A stretch of 64,000 bases of DNA, taken from positions 83,799-147,798 of the forward strand of contig JZRA01000009.1 of NCBI GenBank assembly GCA_001567485.1, read 5' to 3'. Position numbers and translations under genes: made by a program. Below, piece after piece: positions 55,408 to 63,970 of the stretch. Source of the DNA: Chloroflexi bacterium OLB13 (lineage in GTDB: Bacteria; Chloroflexota; Anaerolineae; Aggregatilineales; Phototrophicaceae). Each line of letters begins with the position of its first letter. The stretch's first letter is position 1. A model generated the notes under the pieces. It was given only the letters and a program-made list of their open reading frames with translations, was not told where the DNA came from and made no database searches.

Positions 55408-57330
55408 ATGATTGATCTCGACCGCGAGGCGCGCGTGACATACGAGCGCTTGGCGCCGCGCTTGCGTGCCGTGCTGTCTGACGGCGACTTTGCCATCTTC
55501 GACCACCGGCTTCACCAGCACTTTCCGGCCGTGTTCAAGCTGCTGTCAAAGATCTACGGCACGCACTACGACTTCTTCTATCACCTCGAACAACTGCTAT
55601 ATACGGCGGCCGAGGCGTTTAAGTCGCGGCCGGCGGCGCTGCGCGCGCGGGATGAAGAACGGCTGCGCGACCCACAATGGTTCCAGTCGCACACCATGAT
55701 CGGCGGCGTGTTGTACGTCGATCTATTCAATGGCACGCTCGGCGGTGTCAAAGAGAGGATCCCGTACCTGCGCGAGCTTGGCCTGACCTACGTCCATCTC
55801 ATGCCGCTGTTCTTGTGCCCGGCGGAGAACAGCGACGGCGGTTATGCGATCAGCAGTTTTCGCGATGTTGACCCGGCGCTCGGCACGGTGGATAACCTGC
55901 GCGACCTGATCGACGCGCTGCGCGCCGAGGACATCAGCGTCGCGCTGGACTTCGTGTTCAACCACACGTCGAACGAGCACGAATGGGCAAGGCGGGCGTT
56001 AGCGGGCGAAGAACGGTATCAGGGCTACTACTTCATGTTCCCCGACCGCAGCCTGCCGGATCAATACCAGCCGATGCTGCGCGACATCTTCCCGGCCCAA
56101 GCCCCCGGCGCCTTCACGTATGTCGAGCCGATCGACCGTTGGGTGTGGACGACGTTCAACACTTTCCAGTGGGACTTGAACTATCGCAATCCCGAAGTCT
56201 TTACCGCGATGCTGGGCGAAATGCTGTTCCTCGCCAATCAAGGCGTGGAGATACTGCGCCTCGATGCCGTCGCGTTCATCTGGAAGCAGCTCGGCACGAC
56301 CTGTGAGAATCTGCCGCAGGTGCACACCCTCATTCAGGCGTACAACGCGCTGGCGCAGATCGTGGCGCCGGCCCTGATCTTCAAGAGCGAGGCGATCGTG
56401 CATCCCGACGATGTCGCCAGCTACATCAGCCCGGACGAAGCACAAATCAGCTATAACCCAACCCTGATGGCGCTGCTGTGGGAGGCGTTGGCGACGCGCG
56501 AGGTCAAGCTGCTGCGTCACGCTATGGAACGGCGATTCGCGCTGCCCGACGGCACGGCGTGGGTGAACTACGTGCGTGTACACGACGATATCGGCTGGTC
56601 GTTTGCCGACGAGGACGCGCGCGATGTGGGGATCAACGGGTTTGACCACCGCCAGTTTCTCAACCGGTTCTACATCGGCCAGCATGACGGATCGTTCGCT
56701 GCCGGGCTGCCGTTCAATTTCAACCCGGCGACGCTGGATATGCGCATCTGCGGAACGGCGGCGTCGCTCGCGGGCCTAGAAGCTGGGCTGAAGCGGGGAC
56801 GCCGGGAATGGATCGACGCGGGGGTCAAGCGGCTGCTGATGCTGCACGGGATCATTCTGGCCGTGGGCGGCATCCCGCTGCTGTACAGCGGTGACGAGAT
56901 CGCGCAGCTCAACGATTACAGCTTTCTCGACCGGCCGGGCCAAGCCAGCGACGAACGATGGGTACACCGGCCCAAGTTCGGCTGGGAACGGCTCAACGAG
57001 GCGCGGGACGATCCCCAAAGCCCGCAGGGCAAGGTATTCCACGGACTGCTGCGGATGATCGCCCTGCGCAAAGCGAACCCCGCGTTCGGGCCGGGCGCGA
57101 CGACCTTCTTCGACACCGGCAGCCCGCACGTCCTCGGCTTCGTGCGCAGCGAAATGATCGTCGTGCTGGCGAATTTCAGCGATTATCCGCAGATCGTGAC
57201 ATGGGAGGCGCTGTCACGCGTGTGGCAGATACCCCCGCAAGTTGTCGATCTCATCACCGACGAACCCGCGCTGACCCATCTCTCGCTGGTCATGCCGGGG
57301 CATGGCATTGTTTGGCTTGCACACGCCTAG
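55408..57330 (+). CDS. Amylosucrase-like GH13 enzyme
   Basis: 640 residues from the ATG at 55408 (GGAGG 6 bases upstream), the normal length of amylosucrases. The N-terminal helical domain is typical of GH13 subfamily 4. The catalytic regions are YVHLMPLFLCPAENSDGGYA, VALDFVFNHTSNEHEWA, the nucleophile Asp in EILRLDAVAFIWK, the acid/base Glu in LIFKSEAIVHPDD and the transition-state Asp in NYVRVHDDIGW. It likely uses sucrose to extend alpha-1,4-glucan or hydrolyses sucrose. A sucrose hydrolase or a related transglucosidase is possible. No signal peptide is present. The class V aminotransferase gene follows 9 bases later. Confidence 0.92.
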   Translation: MIDLDREARVTYERLAPRLRAVLSDGDFAIFDHRLHQHFPAVFKLLSKIYGTHYDFFYHLEQLLYTAAEAFKSRPAALRARDEERLRDPQWFQSHTMIGGVLYVDLFNGTLGGVKERIPYLRELGLTYVHLMPLFLCPAENSDGGYAISSFRDVDPALGTVDNLRDLIDALRAEDISVALDFVFNHTSNEHEWARRALAGEERYQGYYFMFPDRSLPDQYQPMLRDIFPAQAPGAFTYVEPIDRWVWTTFNTFQWDLNYRNPEVFTAMLGEMLFLANQGVEILRLDAVAFIWKQLGTTCENLPQVHTLIQAYNALAQIVAPALIFKSEAIVHPDDVASYISPDEAQISYNPTLMALLWEALATREVKLLRHAMERRFALPDGTAWVNYVRVHDDIGWSFADEDARDVGINGFDHRQFLNRFYIGQHDGSFAAGLPFNFNPATLDMRICGTAASLAGLEAGLKRGRREWIDAGVKRLLMLHGIILAVGGIPLLYSGDEIAQLNDYSFLDRPGQASDERWVHRPKFGWERLNEARDDPQSPQGKVFHGLLRMIALRKANPAFGPGATTFFDTGSPHVLGFVRSEMIVVLANFSDYPQIVTWEALSRVWQIPPQVVDLITDEPALTHLSLVMPGHGIVWLAHA

Positions 57331-57339
57331 GAGCGCACG

Positions 57340-58548
57340 ATGACATACGATGTGTTGGCGGCCCGCCGCCAGTTTCCCTCACTGCACCGCCCGTCCGAAC
57401 ACGGCCGGACGCCGGTCTACTTCGATAATCCCGCCGGCACGCAGGTCGTTCAAGACGTGATCGACCGGGTCACCGGCTACTTCTTGACTTCGAACGCCAA
57501 CAGCGGCGGCACGTTCGAGACGAGCCGCCGCACCGACGCGATGGTGGAAGGCGTGCGCGCCAAGGTCGCCCGATTCCTCGGCGCGCCCAACCCGCACGAG
57601 ATCGCCTTCGGGCCGAACATGACGACGCTCAACTTCGCGCTGAGCCGCGCCATCGCCCGCACGCTCAAGCCCGGCGACGAGATCATCCTGACGCGCATGG
57701 ATCACGACGCGAACGTGTCGCCGTGGCTGCGTATCGCCGCCGATCACGGCCTCGTTGTGCGCTGGGTCGATCTCAACGTCGAGGACTGCACGCTCAACCT
57801 CGATAGTTTCGAGGCCGCGCTGACCGACCGTACCAAAGTCGTGTGCATCGTCCACGCCAGCAACGCCGCCGGCACGATCAACCCGGTCGCGCATATCGTC
57901 GCGATGGCGAAGGCGGCCGGTGCGCTCACGGTCGTCGATGCTGTGCAATCCGCGCCGCACATTCCGATTGACGTTCAGGCGCTGGGATGTGACTTCCTGT
58001 TGTGCTCGTCGTACAAGTTCTTCGGCCCGCATCTCGGCATCTTGTGGGGCCACTACGATCTGCTGGCGGAACTGCCGGTTTACAAGGTGCGCCCATCGCA
58101 CGACGAGCCGCCGCATCGCTGGGAGACCGGCACCGGCTGCTACGAACTCATTGCCGGCTTAGGCGGCGTGATGGACTATCTTGACCGGATGAACGGCGGG
58201 CGCGGCCCGTCCCCCGCTCCGTTTGTGGCGTATGAACGCGAGCTGACGACGGCGCTGATCACGATGCTGGAGCATGTGCCGGGCGTCCGCATCTACGGGA
58301 TCACCGACGCGAACCGCGCCGCCGAGCGTGTCCCAACGGTGATCTTCGAGATGGACGGATACAAGCCGGAGCAGGTAGCCGCGCACCTCGCCGCGCAGGA
58401 TATCTACGTCTGGCACGGCAACTACTACGCCGTCGAGATCATGGATCGGCTTGGCAAGCCTGATGGCCTCGTCCGCGTCGGCTTGACCCACTACAACACG
58501 ACTGAGGAGATCGACCGGCTGGGTGTAGCGCTGCGGATGCTGACCTGA
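57340..58548 (+). CDS. Cysteine-desulfurase-like class V aminotransferase
   Basis: 402 residues. PLP motifs are present: YFDNPAGTQVVQDVI, the HDAN region in LTRMDHDANVSPWL, SNAAGTINPVAHI, VVDAVQSAPHIPID and the Schiff-base Lys in LCSSYKFFGPHLGILWG. The Cys-containing active loop of true SufS/IscS enzymes near the C-terminus is not seen, so sulfur mobilisation is doubtful. It resembles the VC1184-type cysteine-desulfurase-like group. It is the second gene of the amylosucrase operon and abuts the convergent SDR gene stop to stop. Confidence 0.88.
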   Translation: MTYDVLAARRQFPSLHRPSEHGRTPVYFDNPAGTQVVQDVIDRVTGYFLTSNANSGGTFETSRRTDAMVEGVRAKVARFLGAPNPHEIAFGPNMTTLNFALSRAIARTLKPGDEIILTRMDHDANVSPWLRIAADHGLVVRWVDLNVEDCTLNLDSFEAALTDRTKVVCIVHASNAAGTINPVAHIVAMAKAAGALTVVDAVQSAPHIPIDVQALGCDFLLCSSYKFFGPHLGILWGHYDLLAELPVYKVRPSHDEPPHRWETGTGCYELIAGLGGVMDYLDRMNGGRGPSPAPFVAYERELTTALITMLEHVPGVRIYGITDANRAAERVPTVIFEMDGYKPEQVAAHLAAQDIYVWHGNYYAVEIMDRLGKPDGLVRVGLTHYNTTEEIDRLGVALRMLT

Positions 58549-59256
58549 TTACCACGGCAGATCGTGGCCGTTCCAGCGTTTATAGGCGCCGTTATCGGTG
58601 CGGGTGAGGTGTTCGATCACGCGCAGCAGGCCGCGCGCCGACTCTTCGCGTTCGAGGGGCGCGCTGCGGCCGCCCATATCGGTCTTGACCCAGCCGGGAT
58701 CGATCGCGACGCACACGATTCCCTGCCGGCCGAGGTCGGCGGCCAGCCCGCGCGTGCTCATGTTGAGCGCCGCCTTGCTCGCGCAGTAGGCGTAGCTGCC
58801 GCCGTAGTCGCGCTGAGCGATGGATCCCATCTGAGACGAGATATTGACGATCCGTCCAAGGCTGCTGGCCTCGAGCAGGTCGACGAATGCCTGCGCGATC
58901 AGCAGGGGCGCGACCGTATTGATGTGCAGCGTGTGGAGCATGACGTCCGGGTCGATGCGGCCGAAGCGCTGCGCATCATCGTCCGGGTCGATGGCGGCGT
59001 TGTTGATGAGGACGTCGAGCGCGTTGGTGTGTGAGCGCACATGATCCTTGGCCGCGGCGATCTGGGCCGGGTCGGTGACTTCAAGCGGGATAACGTGCAC
59101 CGTTCCGTGCGCACGGGACGCCACGGCTTGCAGCTCGGCGGCGGAGTCCGGGCGGCGGCATGCGGCATACACGGTGGTCTTGGGCCGTTCACCGAGCTGC
59201 CGGACGATCTCAAGCCCGATCCCCCGGTTGGCCCCCGTAACAAAGATGTGATTCAT
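58549..59256 (-). CDS. SDR-family oxidoreductase
   Basis: 235 residues from the ATG at 59256; TAGGAG precedes it. The cofactor motif is IFVTGANRGIGLEIV, followed by LINNAAIDPDDD, IVNISSQMGSIA and the catalytic YAYCASKAALNMS (Tyr-x3-Lys). GWVKTDMGGRSA is the usual region after the active site. It is probably a carbonyl reductase or dehydrogenase of unknown substrate. It starts 11 bases after the M20 peptidase stop, so the two are cotranscribed. Confidence 0.92.
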   Translation of the reverse strand: MNHIFVTGANRGIGLEIVRQLGERPKTTVYAACRRPDSAAELQAVASRAHGTVHVIPLEVTDPAQIAAAKDHVRSHTNALDVLINNAAIDPDDDAQRFGRIDPDVMLHTLHINTVAPLLIAQAFVDLLEASSLGRIVNISSQMGSIAQRDYGGSYAYCASKAALNMSTRGLAADLGRQGIVCVAIDPGWVKTDMGGRSAPLEREESARGLLRVIEHLTRTDNGAYKRWNGHDLPW

Positions 59257-59267
59257 TCCGCGCGCTC

Positions 59268-60437
59268 CTAATCCGTTGTCCACACGGCGTCTGCATGTGA
59301 TGCGGCGAGGATCAGGGTCATCAGCTGCTGCATTCCCGGCTCGACCGGGCCGATCTCGGCGAATTCGTCCAGCCGGTGCGCGTTGCCGCCGCGTGTGATC
59401 CCGACGGTCACGGCTGGATATCCGGCGGCCAGCGGGATGTTCCCGTCTGTGCTGCCGGTCTCAAGGATGGCCTTTATGCCGACGGTTTCGAGCGCGTCGA
59501 CGGCCATGCGCACCAACGGATGATCGGGCGAGATGCTCCCGGCCGGACGTTCGCCAACCACTTCGACGTCGAGCGCTGCATCGCTGGTCTCGGACGACCG
59601 GATGACCTGCCGGACTTCGCGCTCGAGCGCTTGCAGCGCGGTCGTGTCCTCGGATCGCAAATCCAGCCACATCGAGGCGCTGGCCGCGATGGTATTGATC
59701 GAGACGCCGCCGTCGATCAGGCCGATATTGTAGGTAGTGCGGGGCTGCTGCGGGGGGCGAACTTCCGCGATACGCGCGCCGAGCTGCATCAAGACGTGGA
59801 TTGCGCTGGGTCGCCCGAAGTGCAGCCAACTGTGTCCCCCCGATGTGCGCACGGTGATGTGCAGGCGCTTGACGGCGATCCCCGCGTGGTAGATGTGGCC
59901 GAATGCCAGACCTTCGATGTTGATGACCGCACCGATGCGATCCTTGAGGCGCTCGAACGCCGCGCGCATACCGCGCAGGTTGCCCAGTCCTTCTTCGCAT
60001 GTCGTCGCGACGAACCACAAATCGCGGTCGGGTGTGATCGCGCTGTTTTGCAGCACGGCGATCGCGCCCAACATCCCGGCGACGCCCATACAGTTGTCTC
60101 CGATTCCGGGGCCGTACAGCGTGGTCGCGTCACGCCCGTGGGTCAGTTCCACATCCGGCCCGAACACGGTATCGGTATGCGCAGTGATCATCAAGGCGGG
60201 GAGGCGGGGGTCGCGGCCGGGCATACGCGCGTAGACGTTGTACGTGCCGTCGGTCATTATGTCCGCAAGGCCAGCCTGCTGAAACTGACGCTCAACATAG
60301 GCGGCGCGCTGCTGCTCGTGGAAGGTTGGCGCTGCGATCTGTTGAAGTGTCGCGGCCAGATCGACCACCTGCACCGCATGTTGGGCGAGCCGGTGGACAT
60401 CCAACCTGCGGTTCGCTTGCTCAATTAGGATTTTCAT
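59268..60437 (-). CDS. M20-family metallopeptidase/aminoacylase
   Basis: 389 residues. Metal ligands and catalytic residues are visible: His and Asp in MITAHTDTVF, Asp in GPGIGDNCMG, the Glu pair in ATTCEEGLG, and the C-terminal His in GNAHRLDEFAE. The dimerisation (lid) domain is in the middle (RLHITVRTSGGHSWLHFGRP). No signal peptide. The family includes di- and tripeptidases and amino-acid deacylases; the substrate is not determined. Confidence 0.93.
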   Translation of the reverse strand: MKILIEQANRRLDVHRLAQHAVQVVDLAATLQQIAAPTFHEQQRAAYVERQFQQAGLADIMTDGTYNVYARMPGRDPRLPALMITAHTDTVFGPDVELTHGRDATTLYGPGIGDNCMGVAGMLGAIAVLQNSAITPDRDLWFVATTCEEGLGNLRGMRAAFERLKDRIGAVINIEGLAFGHIYHAGIAVKRLHITVRTSGGHSWLHFGRPSAIHVLMQLGARIAEVRPPQQPRTTYNIGLIDGGVSINTIAASASMWLDLRSEDTTALQALEREVRQVIRSSETSDAALDVEVVGERPAGSISPDHPLVRMAVDALETVGIKAILETGSTDGNIPLAAGYPAVTVGITRGGNAHRLDEFAEIGPVEPGMQQLMTLILAASHADAVWTTD

Positions 60438-60614
60438 ACGTGCCGTGTCCGTGAGGATAGCTTATAATCGGTCATGTTCATCCCCGCCTTTGACGGTCCC
60501 AGCCCTTGCGCGGCGCGGCCTGCGCAGCCGAATTGAAGTCTTCGGGAATGAAATTGGAAGACACGTGCATTATGACTCGGCGGGATCGGTTTGCGTACTA
60601 ATGGAGCTAGACAG

Positions 60615-61292
60615 ATGGAGCCACGACCTTCGGTCCTGCTGATCGGCCGCCTGACATTGAAGGGCGCGCAGTGGGTCGAGGCGTTAGAGAAGCGCTACGC
60701 GATCACGATTGTCACCAGCGGTAAAAGTGCGCTTGATATCCTGTCATCGCTGGCCCCGCGAGTGGTGGTGTGGGATTCGGTGAGCCTGCGCACGCACGGG
60801 GATCGTTCGCTGAAGCAGATCCGTGACGCGCAGCCGGCCATCAAGTTGATCCGGATCGCGCAGGCGGGCGCTAAGACCGCGAGCACGGTGGTCGACGGGA
60901 CGATCACCGCGCCTATAACCGCCCGCAAGCTCACCAATCACATCCAGAAGCTCGTCAACCTGCCTGCCGAAGAGGTGGTGTCTGCCGGCGTGTTCAGCAT
61001 GCAGGTGCAGCGCCGCCTGCTGACCGTAAACGGACACGAGCTGCTGCTCAACCCCAAACTCGCCGCGCTGCTCGAAATGTTCATCCGGCACGCCAACCAA
61101 ACCGTCGAACGCGCGACGTTGATGAACGTGGTGTGGCAGACGGATTACATCGGCGATATGCGCACGCTGGATGTGCACATCAGCAAGGTGCGCGAACTGC
61201 TGAAGAAGGCCGACGCCGCGCAGCATTTGCGGACGGTGCGGGGTGTGGGTTATCGGCTGGAAGTCGAGGCGGGCAAGCCGACGGACACGTAA
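60615..61292 (+). CDS. Atypical winged-helix response regulator
   Basis: 225 residues from the ATG at 60615, with GGAG 8 bases upstream. The N-terminal 110 residues have receiver-like size and strand pattern (SVLLIGRLTLKGAQWVEALE, APRVVVWDSVSL). The normal acidic pair after strand 1 is missing (IGRLTLK), although one Asp sits where the phospho-acceptor would be. The C-terminal domain is a standard OmpR-type winged helix: LLLNPKLAALLEMFIRHANQ, LMNVVWQTDYIGDMRTLDVH and LRTVRGVGYRLE. No sensor kinase gene is adjacent. It probably binds DNA without conventional phosphorylation control. Confidence 0.88.
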   Translation: MEPRPSVLLIGRLTLKGAQWVEALEKRYAITIVTSGKSALDILSSLAPRVVVWDSVSLRTHGDRSLKQIRDAQPAIKLIRIAQAGAKTASTVVDGTITAPITARKLTNHIQKLVNLPAEEVVSAGVFSMQVQRRLLTVNGHELLLNPKLAALLEMFIRHANQTVERATLMNVVWQTDYIGDMRTLDVHISKVRELLKKADAAQHLRTVRGVGYRLEVEAGKPTDT

Positions 61293-61331
61293 AGCGGCGG
61301 TCTGACTCGAGGGCAAATCATGCAAAACAAA

Positions 61332-61358
61332 AACGGCCGACGTGAGATGTCGGCCGTT
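61332..61358 (-). terminator. Bidirectional terminator between the regulator gene and rpsT
   Basis: A perfect 10-bp stem, AACGGCCGAC (61332-61341) and GTCGGCCGTT (61349-61358), with a 7-base loop. On the minus strand it runs into TTTGTTTTG, a true U tract after rpsT. It also lies 39 bases after the plus-strand regulator gene. Confidence 0.85.
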
Positions 61359-61378
61359 GATGTTGATGCCGTGGTGCC

Positions 61379-61648
61379 CTAGCTCTGCGCAGCGGCGAGC
61401 TGCTTCATCAGGCGGCTCTTGCGACGGGCTGCGTTGCGCGGGTGAATCACGCCGCGGCTGGCGGCCTTGTCCAAGTCGCGCACGGCAGCCTTCACGGCCT
61501 CAATCGTATCGGCCGTCGCAGGCGCAGCCTTGATCGCTGCACGTGCCTTCTTGATGAATGTGCGCGCGCGGGTGCGATAAGTGCGGTTGTACTCCCGGCG
61601 CTTCGCGGTCTGGCGGATGCGCTTGAGGGCAGACTTATGATTCGCCAT
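61379..61648 (-). CDS. rpsT: 30S ribosomal protein S20
   Basis: 89 residues, highly basic. It has the S20 pattern MANHKSALKRIRQTAKRREY, then IKKARAAIKA and AASRGVIHPRNAARRKSRLM. It binds 16S rRNA early in small-subunit assembly. It is monocistronic, with a strong terminator 21 bases after its stop. Confidence 0.98.
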   Translation of the reverse strand: MANHKSALKRIRQTAKRREYNRTYRTRARTFIKKARAAIKAAPATADTIEAVKAAVRDLDKAASRGVIHPRNAARRKSRLMKQLAAAQS

Positions 61649-61722
61649 CGGTGATTCCGTATCCTTCGAAAACTGACTGCTCTATCGTGACGCAGCAGGG
61701 TATCACATCATGCACTGTTTGT

Positions 61723-62571
61723 CTATGCCGTGACTTTTATGAAAATCAGCGCGGAGAGGATGACATTGGCAAGCACTAATCCGGCAAGAATCAGACGCAG
61801 CAACACCGGGGCCTTGCGCGGCGCACCCGGCAGCGATCCAATGCGGATCTTGCGCGGGATCGCGTTGAACAGGGTCGCCGCGTCGGCGTCGTCGGGGATG
61901 TGCGCCAACGGGTCGGGTTTCTGCGGCTTAGCAGGCTTCGCCTTCGGCTTCTTGCCCTCTTCGGGCGACTGCGGCATCTCGACACCTCCGAAGAGGGTTT
62001 CGAGGTCTTCCTCAAGAGGGCTGGAGGGCCGCGCAGTCGTCGTCGGCATGGGCGCAACGACCGGCAGATCAGGCGTGGAGGCGCTGAACGGCGCATTGGC
62101 CGGGTCGATGTAGGAATCCCCGAACGGGTCGGCGAAGGCGTCGCCCATCACATCGTCGAATTCATCGAGCGAAACGTTGAAGGGATTGGTCGACGACGTA
62201 GAAATTGCCGACTGGCGCATCTCGTCCAGTTCCGCCAACCAGTCATCCCCGCTCGGCAGATCGAACCCAGCGAACGCGTTCGGGTTGGAGGGCTTTGGCT
62301 CGGTCTTAGGCCGTGCGGCGAGTTTGGCGTCGAGCATCTCAAGGCCCTGCCGTGCGTTCTCGTTACCCGGATTGATGAACATCACGTTTTGCAGGCACGT
62401 GCGCTGATCGTCTTCGGTCTCGACCACGCCGCTGAGCCAAAGCCATGCCTGCTCATTGTACGGATCGGTCTCCGTGGCGCGCTGCAGCAGCTCGAGCGCC
62501 GTGGCGCGGTCGTTGGCCTTCAGCGCGCGAACGGCATCCTTGACCATCGCATTTACGTTGTTTGTCGCCAT
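61723..62571 (-). CDS. TPR-like protein with C-terminal membrane anchor
   Basis: 282 residues. Residues about 5-85 form two or three helical repeats of TPR type (AVRALKANDRATALELLQRA, TDPYNEQAWLWLSGVVETED). The middle (about 90-230) is low-complexity and rich in Pro, Asp and Ser, so probably disordered. A basic stretch KKPKAKPAKPQKP precedes a single C-terminal helix VLLRLILAGLVLANVILSAL. The topology is a cytoplasmic scaffold tail-anchored in the inner membrane. I do not recognise a named family. It lies between rpsT and the CHAP-like gene, all on the minus strand. Confidence 0.8.
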   Translation of the reverse strand: MATNNVNAMVKDAVRALKANDRATALELLQRATETDPYNEQAWLWLSGVVETEDDQRTCLQNVMFINPGNENARQGLEMLDAKLAARPKTEPKPSNPNAFAGFDLPSGDDWLAELDEMRQSAISTSSTNPFNVSLDEFDDVMGDAFADPFGDSYIDPANAPFSASTPDLPVVAPMPTTTARPSSPLEEDLETLFGGVEMPQSPEEGKKPKAKPAKPQKPDPLAHIPDDADAATLFNAIPRKIRIGSLPGAPRKAPVLLRLILAGLVLANVILSALIFIKVTA

Positions 62572-62662
62572 ACCACACTCTCGCTACGCGTTCCGCGCGC
62601 GACCTGATTTTGTCCCGAAAACACTATAACACAAGCGCAAACGCAGTGCCGCAATACTTCCG

Positions 62663-63760
62663 TCACGCCTTCGTGTACCACGGAAGGTAGAGGTACTTGA
62701 CGCGATCTCCGCTGGTTTCACTCGTGAGTGTATCGAAGCGCACAGGTTGAGCGTGGGTGTTATCGGTGATCCACACACCGCCGGCGCTGTCGACGTATTC
62801 CACCAGCGCGACATGTCCGTAGCGGTCGTCGGCATAGGGATGGTCGGTCTCTAGCACGAGGATCGACCCGGCCAGCGGCGTGTCCGACGTCCGGATGCCA
62901 AACCGGCTGAGTTCGGCGGCGCGCTCATCCCAAAGGTGCGCGTTGGCCGCCAGTTCGCCGGGGATCGGCACCCGGCTTGCGACGTAATTCACGCAGTCGC
63001 GGGTATTCGCCAGCACGTATGACTCACTCTGCCCGCCTTCCAGTGACCGGATCACAGCCGGATCGGCCGAGTCAGGCGGTGTGACGGCCAGCAGGCGTTG
63101 AGTCGTGCCTTCGATCCGCTGTTCCAAGATGCCAGCTTGATCGGCGGCCTGCTCGGCATCGTGGGCCGCTGTCTCGGCCGCGGCTTCGAGGCCGCGCACG
63201 CGCGGATCGTTGAGGGCGGCGGCCTCAGGCGTTCCGTAGGCGACAAGCCGGTTCAACAGCGCGGCGCGTTCATCCAACGCGGCGGTTCGCGCCGCTTCGG
63301 CTTCGGCGATCTGGGCGCGGCGTTCAGCGAGGTCGGCTTGATCGGCCAGCAGTTGATCGTACAGCGGGCGGTTAGCGTGTGAGATGTAGCTGCCCAACGT
63401 ATAGGCTGGCGCTGCGGCCGGCATCTCTGGCGGGCGCACGCTGATGCGCGCCCCGCCGCCCAGCCGATCCCAGAGGATTCCAAGCGGCGGCCCGTGCCAG
63501 CGCCCGGCCGATTCGAGGTCGTCGGCCGCACGGGAAAGCTGTGACGCCAGACCGGCAACCGACTCAATCAGCGTATCGAGCCGTCCGCTGTGCGCCAGCA
63601 TCGCAAACGCGCTCGAACCGGAGGGATCGACCTGAGCCGCTAGACCGCCCACTTCAGCGTGTATGCGCTCGGCGGCAAGACGCAGCGAATCGGCGCTGCG
63701 GGACATCTCGATCGCGGCGCTGCGCAGGTCTTGAAGGCGGACGGACACGACATCGTTCAT
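62663..63760 (-). CDS. CHAP/NlpC-P60-like peptidase domain protein with helical N-terminus
   Basis: 365 residues from the ATG at 63760; an upstream GTG at 63766 is possible and neither has a ribosome site. Residues about 1-90 are two long helices (LQDLRSAAIEMSRSADSLRL, TLIESVAGLASQLSRAADDL) ending in GRWHGPP, loosely reminiscent of WXG100 proteins. Residues about 130-230 are a coiled coil rich in Ala and Glu. The C-terminal domain has a putative catalytic Cys in TRDCVNYVAS, His in RYGHVALVEYV and Asn in WITDNTHA, the order of CHAP amidases. No signal peptide is seen, so export would need a dedicated route. Cell-wall cleavage is inferred. Confidence 0.8.
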   Translation of the reverse strand: MNDVVSVRLQDLRSAAIEMSRSADSLRLAAERIHAEVGGLAAQVDPSGSSAFAMLAHSGRLDTLIESVAGLASQLSRAADDLESAGRWHGPPLGILWDRLGGGARISVRPPEMPAAAPAYTLGSYISHANRPLYDQLLADQADLAERRAQIAEAEAARTAALDERAALLNRLVAYGTPEAAALNDPRVRGLEAAAETAAHDAEQAADQAGILEQRIEGTTQRLLAVTPPDSADPAVIRSLEGGQSESYVLANTRDCVNYVASRVPIPGELAANAHLWDERAAELSRFGIRTSDTPLAGSILVLETDHPYADDRYGHVALVEYVDSAGGVWITDNTHAQPVRFDTLTSETSGDRVKYLYLPWYTKA

Positions 63761-63805
63761 GCGCACAGCATACCACGACTAGACGTAAGCCATGCAGGTA
63801 GGAGC

Positions 63806-63970
63806 AATAGTCAGGAGTCAGTTGTCAGGGGCCAGTTGTCAGGGGCCAGTTGTCGGGGGACAGTAGTCAGGGGCCAGGTAGTCAGGGGGACAGTAGTCAG
63901 GGGCCAGTAGTCAGGGAGCAGTAGTCAGGGGCCAGTAGTCAGGAGTCAGTTGTCAGGGGCAGTTGAGAGG
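63806..63970. repeat. 14-bp tandem repeat (minisatellite)
   Basis: About eleven copies of a 14-base unit, consensus AGTAGTCAGGGGCC, with variants AGTTGTCAGGGGCC, AGTAGTCAGGAGTC and AGTAGTCAGGGGGAC; some units are 13 or 16 long. It lies upstream of the CHAP-like gene and outside any convincing coding frame. The remaining 30 bases to the window edge show nothing recognisable. Confidence 0.9.

Noticed and set aside
63806..63970. CRISPR array
   Set aside because: The units are 14 bases and directly contiguous, with no unique spacers of 30-40 bases.
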